Assembly (NCBI GenBank): GCA_016165875.1
Contig: JABBOT010000002.1
Location: 1,389,540-1,453,539, forward strand
Origin: Acanthopleura granulata
Taxonomy: Eukaryota; Mollusca; Polyplacophora; Chitonida; Chitonidae
DNA: 64,000 nt
Direction: 5' to 3'
Part shown: one piece after another, positions 31,166 through 46,100 of the stretch
How positions within the stretch are numbered: the first letter of the stretch is position 1
How the letters are laid out: each line of letters starts with the position of its first letter
Translations under genes and position numbers: made by a program
Notes under the pieces: model-generated
Databases searched by the model: none
What the model was told of the DNA's origin: nothing
Seen by the model: only the letters and a program-made list of their open reading frames with translations

Positions 31166-34100
31166 GTAAGTATTTTCTGTTCTTACAACAGTGTTGCCCA
31201 TTGTTAAATCTGTAGTCTGATTTCTCCGACGTGCGTGTGGAAATCGCTTCCTACATCAGTGTTGTGATGGCATTGACAGTTGGCCCGGCTGAACTTTAAC
31301 TGGTTGATTCGCAATTAGGAAGTGCTTTAAAACTAGGGCCGATGAATCGATAGGTGTGCTTAACGAACCTGTGTATAATATGTGTTGTTCTGTAATTATG
31401 AAAAGCCAGACTGACGCAGGTGAGTATTTCCTGAATAGTATAAATAGACATCCCGTACGAGGATGTACACTGAATGAGACGGATGATAAAATGTTTTTCT
31501 GTAAAGAATACTGCATCAGATATAGTGGGATGCCATTTTCTAGAACTTCAGTGCTATAATTATGCTTAGGGTTTCAGACTTGAGAACACAGGAAAGCGAA
31601 GAAAAAGTTTTACCCCTTTAGTAGTTCATGTAAATGTAAACAAAAATCACTCTGTTAAACAATGTGTTGTTGTAAATTACACAGGTTTGTTGTATTATTT
31701 TGTTTCCAGTCATTATTAATATTAGACCCAAAGAATTTTAACTTCTTTTTCAAGACTGCACACAGCAGGGCACTTTTCTTGTCTGCAGCAGTAGCTAGTG
31801 GGTAATGATTTGGAGGATAACACATGGTGTAACAGAAAATTTATAAACAAACACATGTATGGAACGGAAACATTCCCAGTTTTATGACTCAGTGAAGCAG
31901 AGTTTTATAGTAACTTCCAAGGTGTGCAGACAATACTTTCATCTCTGCATTAGCCTTTCCACTACCCTACAGCGCCATGGGAAGGTGCTATTGAGCACTA
32001 ATGCCCCAAGCTGTCCTGGTTTTCACCCGACTAGTTCGGCTCTGCTTCTGTGTTGGATTTTTCTTTTTAGGTTGGACACTATGCATCCACTAAAATTTCC
32101 AACCCCTAACTCCATCCATTAAATAGTCATAATAAAACTTGAGTGAACTCTGTCTCTCTCAGTACACACCGGTGTTCGCAGTGTTTGATGAAGTTGAGCA
32201 GCCTGATGTAGGGCTCTTTAAATTTTATCCTAGCAACTTATGCTCAGCTATTTAGCATCAACCTTCGCAGCCCTTGTTGCAAGCAGATGTGAAATACTTC
32301 TAGTGGTTGAGAGGATCAGATGTCGCCGCCGTCTACATATTGTTCCAAAGAATGACCAACTTGGTGCAACATAGTGTAAATCCTAGGATAAAATTTACGA
32401 ACAGAGTTGTACCCATAATGCTTATCTGTCAAACTTTCTGGTGTACAGTTGCTTCAAGGGAGCTTTCAATTTGAATCATGGCCCACACTGGTATTGGACT
32501 CAAGCAGTATGTATATATAAACCAAATCAGCAATGCAGAAGTCTTGAGAGATTACCCTGGTTTTGGACGAGACAGGGTGGGGGCTCTCTCGCCCAACAAC
32601 AACAACAGCAGCAGCATTGTTAACCTCCATGAAATCTCAATAGTTCGCCAGAGCCCCCACCCTGTCTTGTCCAAAACCAGCATGATCTCGAGAGATTTCT
32701 GCAATGCAGATTCGGCTTATACATGTACCTTGTAGCACTTGCTCCAGGAGATGAAGACATATGTTTAGATGGTTGTGTAATGGGCTTTATACCTTAAACA
32801 TGCTGAACGTACAGGCCAAATTACAGGCCTTCAAAGTTGAAGGTTGTTTCATGTTATTTGTATTATAAGGAGAATCTAATGCAATAATTAAGTTATCAAA
32901 ATGTAGAACGATAAGTACCGGTACACATAACAATCGGGTTGAAAAGTTAACATATTATTGGTTTCAAACATATTACAAAGTATTTATTTGGATTTTGGGG
33001 GGGAGGGGCGGCTGTGTCATTCCTGTTTTTTATACTCTATGCTGGTTGCATATTTTTGTACCTGTCTGTATTCTACAGTATGAACTTAAAATGGCATATG
33101 TACATTTAGTACATTGTAAGGAAAGATTATGCTTTATGCTGTCCTGCTTAGCTTTCTGAGAAAATTAGTTTAGGAAAAAGTTACAGAGATTAAGAATGTT
33201 TTCTGAAAATTTGAACATCTCTTTGAGGTGCAGGCAGTGCAGTTTGGCTGTTTGTGGTGCCTTCGTTGACAGTAAATAGTCAGGGACAAGTGTTTGTCTA
33301 TTAATACAGTGTAACAATGGAAGACAACTTCCAAAACTTCGACCAAAATATTGTCCACATGTACATCGCATGAGGGAAAGTGGATGTAATTTGTGAAATG
33401 TCACAGAGTGATTTCCCTTCTTCTCTGCCCATCAAGCTGTTAACCACCATTGTGTAAGTGAAAAATCCTTCAATATAGCACAAAACAACAACCAAATAAA
33501 TATTAATAAATCTACGTGTAGAAGTTACAGTACATGTACTCTTGGTTCTTTTCTTGTTGAAAACAAACCCATCAGGATATTGGTCAGACTGGGAAAACAC
33601 CCCTGCTGTGAAAAATGGAGTTGCAGTCCCAGATTAATCCTCAGTCAGATATAGTGAGGAATGAATATTTTGTGCAGTGCATCACTAGAATGTACTTCTG
33701 AACTTAATGCCCATAACCGATTTGTGTGTTAGGAGAGATGTAACACATGCTACATGTAATCAGACATTCCAAAAGCCTGTCAACATTTACTGTTAGCAAT
33801 TAAGTCATCGTCTAGTTATGATGTCATCGTTACATACACTGTAGAGATATGAACTGTGATTCATTGCACATTTGCAAGCTGTTATCCCACCTGGCACTGT
33901 TTACCAGTACCACTACCACTATCCTCTCGATTAGAGCAATTTAATGTATGTAGTCTTTCGATACATGAAATAAGTATTATAATTCTTTACAGTAGATATC
34001 ACACTCATGATTGTTCCTTTTCTGTCATATCAGTTGTTAAAACAGGTGTTCTACTTGTTTTAACATGTAATATAAAATATTTTTGCCTTCCCACTTTAGT

Positions 34101-37100
34101 TATTCTATCATAAAAATCTGATACCTGCATCATGAAATCAGTGTTTGTTGAACGTGAATGGTAGGAGTGACAACCTAATGAATGATATGATTATCAGTGC
34201 TTGATTAGTTGTAACCATCTAGAACTGTCAAGGATTACCATACGTTTACTGAGTGATAAATTTGGTAACAAGGGTCACAGTATGTTTGTAGATGGTTTTC
34301 AACTGTCAAAACCATTAACTGGCAGAAACAAAATCTTTTCAGCCATTATGGAACAGTATTAAAATGAACTGGTGAAAATAAAGTAGCATTGTTCCCATGT
34401 AGCTGCCCTATTGAAATGTTTGGTCAAACTGGTCTGATTATGTAATGATGATGGAGGTGTAGAATGTTTAGTGCTACTCTGGGTGTATTATTATATGAGA
34501 ACATCATCTCATGTAGTTACTGTGTTCTGTCAGTGACAGTGTGTGATGAGGCTGCCATACAGTTGTTTACAACATAAAGCAGTGATGCTTGTCGGTTACT
34601 GCTATATTTAGTACTTGGTTTGAACCCTGATTGTTTATATTTTATGTGTTACATGTACATTAGTGCTAAATGATAATCTGTTCATTAACATGTTATGCCA
34701 GTATTAAATTTTACATTTGTGGGTATGCAAATTAAAACTGAGATTTAGGATTAAGTCAACAGTAGGTGTAGATAGCAAGCAGTTCTTGTGTGTAGATAAT
34801 CAGTGGCAAAGTCACAGCAGATTTGTGGATTTTTTGGCTGTTAACCCATAAACACATCATAAAGGCGTAAGTGAAATTTCTTGTTGTGTAGCATAAAACT
34901 TGAATCAAGTAAATAAATATTGCCAAATGAAGATCAAAGAATACTTTTAATATATGTTGAAATGTACACCTTGATATACAGTAAAATTATTTAAAATCTA
35001 TCAATATGGGATTGATAAAAACTGGTGTAAAAAGCTAATATACACTGGTGTAAAAAGCTAATATACATGTATGTACATGTGTCTAAAATTGTAAACATTT
35101 TGTTGTTTAATATGAAGACAGAAACAGTGTTTTTTTTCCTCGTATTTCTTGAGCTCACATGTAACTTCTGACAGTAGGGACAAACTACAGAATTAGATTG
35201 GCTAAATGTTAACCCAAGCCTAGTGATTGGAGTTTGTGTGAAAAGTCTTCCATGGAAAGAAGATTTGATTGGAATTGTGATATAAATTGAAATATGTTAA
35301 GTCAAAGGACAAACAGTACGTCAGCTTCAGTTGTAAGTTGAATTGTCTTTATGTACTGTGAATGACCTAATATTTTGTACCTAACTATTAAAGTTGATCA
35401 TTTTGAGTTACTTTCATATAATCAAGATATTTAGAGGTACATTTAGAATGATATGATGCTGTATGTATCCTAATAGGTAAAATGTATCTTTTAGCACCTG
35501 AAAGTAATATTATTTAAATGTCTTCTATCTGCATCTAAAAATGCATTTTTGGTCAAAATTTTAGGTCATTTACAGCATTTGATGGACTCAGAATGGACAC
35601 ACATTGGTACATTGTAATATTTGCCTATTTGCAGGCATGTATAGACCAGAATATGAACATGGTGCAGTTCCTGGTGGAGAACAACGCTGATGTGAATGTT
35701 TGTGACAATGAAGGGTGGACACCTCTGCATGCCACGGCCTCGTGTGGCTTTACCGAGATAGCAAGGTTTGTACATCTGCACATGGGCATCTACAGTATGC
35801 ACTGTATACATGTACATTGGTTTATGAGAACCAGGAGCTGCAGGATTATTTTGACACAGTATATTGATTTTAATTAATGGTTTATTATGGAATCGGAATG
35901 ATGTAAAAGTGAGACTAAATCCTCAAGAAATCTGGCTAGTAAAGTAAAAGTTACGTTGCAGTTTTAAAAAAAAACAATTCAGTAGGTTTTCCGGACTAAA
36001 ATGTATTGCTCAAGGAAGGAATTTTATGAAGAACGTCACAGAATTTATAAAATACGCTGTTTCCCCCGTTTAGATCGGATAACATTTTGTGGCACAGCGT
36101 GTGCTGTGTTTAGTGTCAAGTTTGTCGAGGATTTAGGGTAAATGTACAGGCAATTACATTTCAGATATTTAATTGAATGTGGAGCAAATGTGGCCTCAGT
36201 GAACAATGATGGAGACTTGCCTATTGATATCTGTGAAGACCAGATCATGGAAGAACTATTGCAGGCAGAAATGGACAAGCAAGGTGAGGAACTAATATGC
36301 TTTTTAATTGAGCATCATAGTACTGAACAAATTCAGTTGTGTCTAGAAAGTGAGAGACTTGTTGACCTTGATTCAGCCTTCTTTTATAGTTTTAGGTCAT
36401 ATTTATGTATTGGTTTGTTTCATTGTGGGGGGGGGGGGGGGGTTAGAGTGAGGGTTTTAAATCTGTGTTTATCTCAGTCCAAAAAGTTATTGGAATACAC
36501 TTGTACATCATGGGTTCAAACCTTATTTCCTGTTTTAGGTATTGATGCAGAGGCTGCCCGAAGAGCCGAAGAAGAACTGATGCTAGCGGATGCCAACCAG
36601 TGGTTAAATAACCGTACCGTGAAGGAAAAACCGCACGCCCAGACAGGGGCCACGGCTCTGCACGTGGCTGCTGCTAAGGGCTACATCAATGTCATGAAGT
36701 GAGTTTAACTGGACAGACTGCACAGTGTGTTAGAACATGTCATCATAGGTGGATGAGTTTCGTAATTATTTGTCATATAATGGCAAAGGTAAACTGTTTA
36801 GTAACCTAGGTCGCTGTTGTTGTTCTTATTGTATTTAAATGAATTGAGGTCGTAAGCAACATACAAATCAATCTGTGTGTGTTCATAAAATCTTGTTGGC
36901 TCTCTGACCACTTAATTTCTCATTTACCTGCTTGAATGTGAAAAGTTCTTGCTTCCGGCACTAGCATTTTCTGTGTATCTTGAAAGGGCAAGTAGTCTCT
37001 TTGATTAATGTAAATCTTATTTTTTGGTCTGCAAGCACTGTGGTTAGATCGAAAAGGCATTTCAAGAAATTCCTTACTGGATATTAGGGCCAAGGCTAGA

Positions 37101-40100
37101 CATGAGTACAAGTAGATCATTACCAGAGGCCTTTAGCAAAGGGGTTTTATTTCAAATGGTTGTCACGCTTGATGCAAATTATAGTGGTTTGCCATGAAGC
37201 ATGAAGAAATAAAACGGTTCAGAAAAAAGGAAATGAGAACAAAAATTTTAATGAATACTTTAAACCTGTAGGAACAGGAACCAGTATGATAGTGTTTTGT
37301 ACAGCACATTTATTATTGAGTTACTGAAACAGTAACAGTTACTGTGACAACATAATGCTTACAGGGAAGCAGCCCCTGGTTGAATGGTTGTGGTGGTGGT
37401 TATTCAGTAGCTAGAACACAATATGCGTGGGTTCAGCCCCAGCGTTGGATAGGGTGTTTGCCCATTACCCAGCTCTCAGTGACAGAGCAATTGACGACAC
37501 TCATGTGGTATTGCACAGTCCAAAAGTCTGTTACTGAAGACTTTGCTGCCACCAATATGGTGTGCATATCTGCTGTTACAGGTGGAAAAGTTGATCACTA
37601 AGTTGCCAAAGGCTGGTGGTTTACCCCACAAAACTACTCTCCATTATTGAAGTGGAAATTCCTGAGTATGGCATTAAACAGTAATCAAATAAATAAAAAA
37701 CATATTTAATGCCTGTCGTTTAGTCTGCTTTGGTGCCCAAAGTAGCACATATGTGCACTTAACATTACTTTACTAAGCTTTTTAAGTAAGTAAGTAAGAC
37801 CCAGTTTTCTCTCTTTGTGCTGTAACATGTGAGCATCTATTGCAGGGTGCTGATCCAGGCTAATGCAAACCTGAATGCTGCGGATGCAGATGGCTGGACT
37901 CCGCTCCACGCTGCTGCTCATTGGGGACAAGAGGAAGCCTGCAAAATTTTAGCAGAGTCGCTCTGTGACATGGAAATTAAAAACAATGCTGTAAGCACAT
38001 CTTAAAATTTTTCCTCAATTTTCTACCTTGACTACTCAGAAAGCTGTCTTTTCCTTTGCTCTCTGGATGGGACAGTTTTTCTATTTTTCATAGAATGAAA
38101 GTGTTTCCAGCTGGATTGAAGACAAGATGGAGACGTAGGGAGATAGCTCTATATTTTATGGTTCATCAATAAACATACTTCCTCCCATCCCGTGACAGGG
38201 ACTTTTTTATAACCTTCAAATTTCACTTGTATGGCTTACATGCGGAAGTTTTCCCTGTGCAGGTTTTCATATGCCTAATTTGTAAGCTTTCTTGGAACAG
38301 TTTGCAAGGTTCAGGATGATACCATAAACAAACACTGGTGTTCCTAGTTTATTAATTACCTGATGACATGATTCCGGTAGCATGTGTGGACATATTTCTC
38401 TTGCAGGGCCAAACTGCTTTCGATGTTGCCGACCAGGATGTCCTTAATGTCTTGGAAGAACTGAAAAAGAGACAAGCAACTGTGAGTCCCCTGGTATACC
38501 CTGGTTTGAATTTCCACAAGTACTTTCTAAGCCATTTTTGGAGTGATCAGTGATTTTCAAAAAGGTTTTGCAGGTAATACTGAAGTAAATTTCGCCTTTC
38601 TTGGTTGTCTTGAGAACAAGTAAGAAAGTTCATGATTCTGACTGTTATTGTGTCTGGTATTTCAGCTCAGGGAAAAAGCTGACATCAGTGACGTCATCCC
38701 AACCAAGGCTCCTGGGAAGAGAAGGTAAATCACTGTTGCTGTGATATGTTTAGTGTTAGCTTGCACTTACATCAGTAAACATGACTGCCATGATGGTCTG
38801 ATGATTAGAACGTCAGCCCCAGTGTCAGGATATTTGGGGTCAGTCCAGGGTCGGGTCTTACCACAGATATTAAAATGGTACTTGTTGCGGTACCGCTTGA
38901 TGCAACAATACCAACTATCATGTGTGTTGGTACATACTTTCTAAATTCAGGGGAGATAACTCGTTAATCAACACCTTTGCAAGTGATAGGAGATTTACCC
39001 CCCTTATGTGTAAAACTAAGCAAAAGCTCATGATTTAAATTCATTTATATCCAAAGAACTTGGTTGTATACCCTGCTTGACAAAAGTTTTGAACTCGGAG
39101 CATTGCTATTTTGACTTTTTTGTTAAAAATTACCATTTTAGCATAAAAAAGATAATGGTTTTGTTTTTTAAGACCTTTCTGAAACCTAGATCTGTGTTAT
39201 GTCAAAATTTTTTTGAAGAAAGTAGAAGCTTCGGGAAGAACTGCAAAGAACCCTGAATAAGATATAATTATTAAATCTTTGCCAGAAGTTCAGTGACACG
39301 TATGAGTGATGGCCAAAAACGAAATGTGATGTTGAAAACATCCGAACAGGAAAAAGCTGTCCTTGTCACTGAAGACAAGACCGGCAACAGCAGCTCAAGC
39401 ACAAGTGAAGGGGAAACTACAGATTCAGAAACTGGTAAAGTATTAGAACAGAAGTATATTCTGAGGCCAGAATCATTGATCAGCAAGGCCTCATTTTACC
39501 ATTTATTTTGATTGTATTCATGTACAAACCTGACCATGGGCTTCTCTGACCTGGGAAAATATTTGAGAATATTACTCAACAGTGCAGATGATGTGATAAA
39601 AGATATTACAGCCAATAAATGAAGACTGTAAATGACCTACAATTTCTCTCAAGAAAGTGCATCTTTAGAGGCAAACAAATGTCATAAAATATTATTTCTG
39701 GTGATGAAACTCACACTTTTTCAGTAGGGTATCATCTAACCTTCCAAACAACCCTCTACACAACTTCTTGCGGATGGTTGTGGGTTTCCCTCGGGCTCTG
39801 CCCGGTTTCCTCCCACCATAATGCTGGTCGCCGTCGTATAAGTGAAATATTCTTGAGTACGGCGTAAAACACCAATCAAATAAATAAATCAAAACAACTT
39901 CTCAAGAATCAGTAGAACTCTAAGAATTAGAGAAAAATAACCAATTTAGTCATGGACGGAATTTTATGTCAGTTAAGGTATGTCACATTTTCAGTGTTCG
40001 TCTGTTGAGGCATGTAGGCCTGAAACAGTCTTGCTTTTCTTTTCAGATAAACAGAATGCAATTAATAAGAAGACAAAACTAGATTTAAAGGTATGTCAAT

Positions 40101-43100
40101 TTATTATTACCTGAAAATGTCAGCTTTGGATATATGTAATTTGTGATTAATTTGAGGTGTCTTGAAGCCTTTTCAAAATGAGGTGAGTTTAGGGTTGAGA
40201 TGTAAGTCAGATGTAGTCTTAAGTTATGGTATTACTCATGAAATTATGAATTCATGAATTTCTGTGTCTTCTTTTAAAGTTCCAAGACAACTGGAAGTAT
40301 GGAAATTTTAGCGCAGTAAACTATTTTAAAGTTAAGAACAAGTCTGATGTAAGTCTGAGGTAGCGTTTTGATGTTAGGACTAGATGTATATGATTCATCA
40401 AGGTTGTGGACCTTAATTAGAGACTCAAACTACTAGTTGCACTGGTTTGTTCACAGGTAAACCATCCGCATGAGCCTGAACCTGTGGTCACAGAAGCCGC
40501 CAAACCGGACATGACCCGAATTGAAGAGTTACCGGAGAGTTCAAAGTCTGAACCAAAACCCTCAGACCCCAAGGCCACAGTCTCGGAGGGGGTGAGTACC
40601 TGCTTAACTCCTGGTCATTGCTTATTAAGTCTGATAGTCCTGTTTCCTCGGAGGCTGCCTGATGTAATCCTGTACATGTGTATGCATATGGTTCCGAGTT
40701 TGTACCATTAATCACTCCATGCATTGTGGATATGTGAGTGCAAAATGTATGACAGGGAAAGACACTAACATGAAGTAGCCCAAATGACCTAAATTTTGTC
40801 CAGGACAAAGGTGCTCACTTTTCCTGATTCAGAGCGTTTTTATTGTTCTTATTGATTGTAGAATGATGTTTTATGTTTTTTCTTTGAGTGTAGGATGTAG
40901 GATTTTCAGCTCGAAAAGTAATGTTTTATGGCTTTTATTGGCCTCTAAATATGTACTTTTTTGGATGAAATTTAAGGTCATTTACAGTCTTATGTCTGAT
41001 GAAAGGCCATTGCACTTTGTCCATGTAAAAAGTTTGATATTGTATTTTTGGAATTTTTTCTGCCGAACAAAATACTTATGAAACATTGGATTGTATGGTG
41101 GTCATTTCTCTCCATATTGTGACAAGTCAGGTCACCTCAGGTTTTGCCTCTGAAATGTTGATACCTCATGGGTCTCACCAGACCACCATGGTATCCAATA
41201 CCTTTAAGGGCATTTTACTTGATGGGGAAAATTCTGCAAAAATAAATCAGACTCTTTCCAGAATAATGTTTAATGAGCTTCCATCTGATATATACTTTAA
41301 TTTAGTGTTTTCTTTACCTGTATATTGCAACAATATTTCATGTGTGCATCTAGGATGCCACAGTCTGTAGTGATTTTGCATGGAGATGTGTGAACGAATT
41401 GTGTGTTAAGTGACAACTTTTCCTAAACTGAGGGATTTCTCCAGGCTTGTATAGATCAGGTTGCTACTTTGGTCATGTGGTACAGGAAGACAAACAATAT
41501 AAGCAACCTGAACTTTACAACTCATGAATTGTATGGAATGCAAGCCTAGAAATAGTTACCTGACATTTTGGAAACACCTCTTCGGACCAAGTGGTATGAC
41601 CATAGTGTCCTTGTTATTTGTCATGGGAAAACGGTCGTATGGAGCATACCACTTTCTCACCCAAGCGATGTCTTCAGATATGTCAGGCACCTATTGGCAG
41701 GGTTGGAATGGAGATGCAGCGCTACTCTAGTGCTATGGTTACTTTTCAACTAACTTTGTTCTCTTGGCAAGCTGTGTAAACTACATTCCCTTAACTCCTA
41801 TCTTTAAGCTATCTAGAAAGTAATATCAGAAAGTGGCCTGGTCTTATTTGTCTTGATTATGTTTCAATGTCTGCTCTTCCAAAATCATTCTTAGATCTTC
41901 AAAGTGCAGATTAGTTGAGTGCATAAGCTACATTTTCCTATTAACTGATAAGCTGTGATGGAATCAAGGTTGATAGTTTTCATGGACTGTGATTGTAGTC
42001 ATGTCATGTACTTGATGATCTGACAGCATAGTCACAGATTAAGATAGAATGAGGCTCCGTAACATATTTAATCATTAGAGATGAGTAATCCTTTTTACAC
42101 TTTCGTAAGATTTGAATAGAAGAGCGAATTTATTTCCCTACACCAAAGTAACATCATAGTGTTCAAAATGCTGCTCGTAAAATGAAAATTTGCATCACAT
42201 TTTGCCAATGTTAAATACTTACTAAATTATAATATTATCAGTTTGGTTATGTAGGCTTTTAACTTTTAAGTTCTCAAGAAGTAGACTTATTGCTAAGTAG
42301 CCCTTATCTGAGTGCACCTGCTATCCCTTGTCATGCCAGTTGAGATAATACTTAGTTAAGTGCACTAAATGAAACTTGGGCCTGGCTTCGCTTCCACAAA
42401 GACATTTCTGATTTACATCAAAATTTAAAACATCATCACAGTGCTTAGTTTTTGACATCAGAAGTCGAGATTTTGACACATTTGTCTGATGATAATATTG
42501 CTGAAATTTTAATTCTAGAGCCCCCAAATTAAGCTAAAAAATTGTATTTGAAATTTTGACATAAATCAGAAATGACTTTGTGGAATCAGCCACTGGTTTC
42601 AAAAATTGAAATTTAGATATACATTACAGGATGCTGTCTTAAACCCTGTAGAATGCATATTAATACTGATTTGTTACCAGATTTCATTTGGTGATTGTTG
42701 TTGAGCTTGCCTAGCAGTATATGGAAAGATCTTTTATAACCTGATGTTGATTTTTGAGCTGACTTAATATCTCCTATTTATGCCGCTGCCCCAGGTCATG
42801 AGAATTGCCGGGCATCTTTAATACATGGTGCAGTGTTTTCTCCAGGAACTGCTTGGTTTTGTACATTTGTATGCCTGACCACTATCAAGTTAGTGAACTG
42901 TTCTGGAAATTGGTGTAAAACTAAATCACATTTCAGTGAATAATGAAGAAGTAGCCTTCTATTAGAGAACTACCCTATTTCTTCTAATTTTTGGAACAGG
43001 TATCAGTACAGTTGAAAGCAAAAAATTATCCTTCTCTCTCAGTTTTTCAGCAAAGTAAAGCTATAAATACATTTTTCCTTCCTTGGACTAACCATGTGAG

Positions 43101-46100
43101 AAAAAAACTGTGCATTCCTTGTTACAATTATATGCATATTGGCCAAAGGGGCAGACCAGGTGTCCCAATAATTAGATATTGTATTTAACCTCAAAGGACT
43201 GAGTTACTCATTTTCCCTGATGCTGAGAGTTCTGTTCAGCTTATAAAGGTGTTTTACAGGTTGGTTGGAAAGTGGGTTGACATCCTAAAGCAGAATGCAA
43301 GTTTCAGCACTAAAACCGATATTTTATGACCCCCGTTTTGGCGAATTTTGAATTCAAATACAGTACCTGGCTTTTCTTTTGTAAGGCCATCCTTAAAAAA
43401 TTCTTTGTTGCTGGTAACCTAACTTTGTCACAGAAATAGGGTTGGTTGGTAGGCAAATGTTTTTTATTAATTTTTGCTCATGAAATAGGTAAAAATTTTA
43501 CAGAAATTGACATGGAGAAAAGAAATAAAAAGAGAAATTCCATCTACTCAGGAAAGCCCGATTAAAACTTCAGAGTAGGGCTCTTTCTTGGAGTGTCGGA
43601 CGGGTTACCGCCAATAAACATATTTTTAATGATGGCGTAACAACTTCACATACATGTGTTTTAGTGTTTGTTGATCCAGTGCAGATATTGAATGCTAACT
43701 TAACTATATTGATATCTTAGAATACTAACAAAGCTACATGGAATTGTACATGTGGGGATGCTGTGAGTAGTACACTAACATTTGCTGCTGCATGCTTGTG
43801 CTCTCCCCAACAGGTGCCCACACTGCTGCCTGACTCCCTGGATAGGCTGTCAGTGCGATGGTCGCTCCACAAAACGGGCAGCTCTAGCATGCTCCCAGAT
43901 AACACCTACAGCGAGATTAGCCCCCGGGGCCGGGTGCTGCGCTCAGTCTCCAGCTCCAGAATTCCCCATGATAGCCTCAGAGTGAGTGCTGGCTTTGATG
44001 TCTCTAAAGGGACATAACTCTGTCAGCGTCATAGCTGGCCTTGCAGTCATACGTCTGTTGAAGGAGTATTCATATTCAGCAACACTGTGGGAAGATTGTC
44101 TTTATTTACACTCATGAACCTAAAATATGTTACGTTGTTTGAAATGGAAGGATATATAAATGGTCAGGCACCTGACAAAGGGTGCCTGTTTGCTCAGAGC
44201 CACCCATAAATCCATCTACCGCCATGTAAGCTCTAATCCATATTAAATTTCATCCGGTGAAAGGGGGAGTGGCTTTTGGGGATAAAATTTTAATCAGATT
44301 TATATTTCTCATTGACCTTATTCTGTATTGCTTAATTTACTCTGTAATCCAGCTCCTCTATAAGCATCTCATTCTGGGTTATGGCAAACAAGTTGGTTTG
44401 AGGTGGCTAACCTGCATGGTATTCATACAGTTTTACAATGTGTACTGTTACATGTTTTTTCTTTATTCATTTCTATTCCCTGTATATATGGATATTTACG
44501 TTTTGCATTTGGTCCCCCTGGACAGCTCTGTGAAAATCAGTCCACATACAGTGGATGATCTTTGGTGACATACAGAATCAGGGATTCCCATGACTAAATG
44601 ACTAAAACAAAGAGACAGTAAACACATTTCCATCAGCTATGGCCTATTATAACATGCACAAAGTTCCCGTCCCAAAATTTGTCCGGGTAGTACCCGCTTT
44701 TGAGCACCAGTAGTTTTGCAAATAGGACAAGGTACATCATATGTGCTTTGAAAAGTGCTCAAAACATTTGAGAATTTGCTATTTTTTTGCCATGTGTATA
44801 AATCAAGCAGGCAACCATGTACATGTACACTTGGTGTATTATATAGCTCGTGGCTCAGGTGTACATTACGCCCTAATCAATCAATGGATTAGCTTCTGAC
44901 ATTCATACATCACCTTGCCATGAATGACATCTCCCATCCTTGTGGTGATTTTCTTAGAACCTTGTTATTGGAGAGATACATGTGGGTATACATGTGGGTA
45001 ACTTTTTTTGAAAATAGTGCTTCTCTTTTTTGACTTTGGGCAGCTCAAGCTTATATATTTTCTTATAAAAATTTAAAACATATGCCATTCTCACACTGCT
45101 AATCCTTGGATATGTACTACAGTTTGTGAGCCTGTTTGAAATGCTGATGCAATTTGAAAACTGCAAACTATTTATTCTGAAATGAACTCTATCTTTACTT
45201 AGCTGGACTTTGTTCATGTAATGTGTGTTTTTTTGCTTCACTCATTCACAGGAACAGACAACTGGGAAAGAAACCGTCCTTTCGTCTACAGAACCAGAAA
45301 CAAAAGATATTCAGGAGAGGTAAACCTTGTTAAGTAACTGAAGTTCAAGCTTGACATTACCAGAAAATTTATTTAACAAGGAATTTTATCTTCACATTTC
45401 ATAATGAACTAATGGATTTTAGAATGGTCAGACCAAGTGCTTTTGCACAGTCAGTACTTTTGGAGTTAGGTGTTGGATATGACACCATTGTTTCAGTTCT
45501 TCCCAAAATAAAATGTAAAACTCAGATGAAACTAATACTTCCCACAGGTACTTAAATTAACAGCTTTATAGCTTTTTCTCGTAAAACATGTCAGTAATAA
45601 CTGTGTGTGTGACTCTGTACGACATTTATTTTGTGCCTTCATGTAAATGAGAACAGCTTAGTGTAAGTATTAACTACTTGTCCAGCAATGGTAAAAATTT
45701 ATGTCTTCCCTTTCGTCTTGTAATTGGATTGTCAGTGGTTAAATTTAAATGCTTGAGAATGTCTGGTTTGTAATGAAGGACTTGATAGATTTCTCTTTGT
45801 GATGTGTGTAATGGTTCATGGCTTAATCGTTGACATTAAGCGTGTTGTTGTGCTTTTACCCAATAATCAGCAATAAATCAGTCATCAACTTAAAGCAAGT
45901 TTTTCAGCATTGATAAAAAAATAACTGTCCAGTGTACTGAGTAAGTTGTTTAACTTGAACTCTGATGTTAATTTGATGGCAAGAAACCCTAAACCTGTTT
46001 TAACCACTGCTGTAACACTTGTTTAATGAATGTTGAACAGCGTTTTGAATTTGGCTTGAATTGTGCTTAGATCCCATGGAGAAATGCATTAACAAAATAC

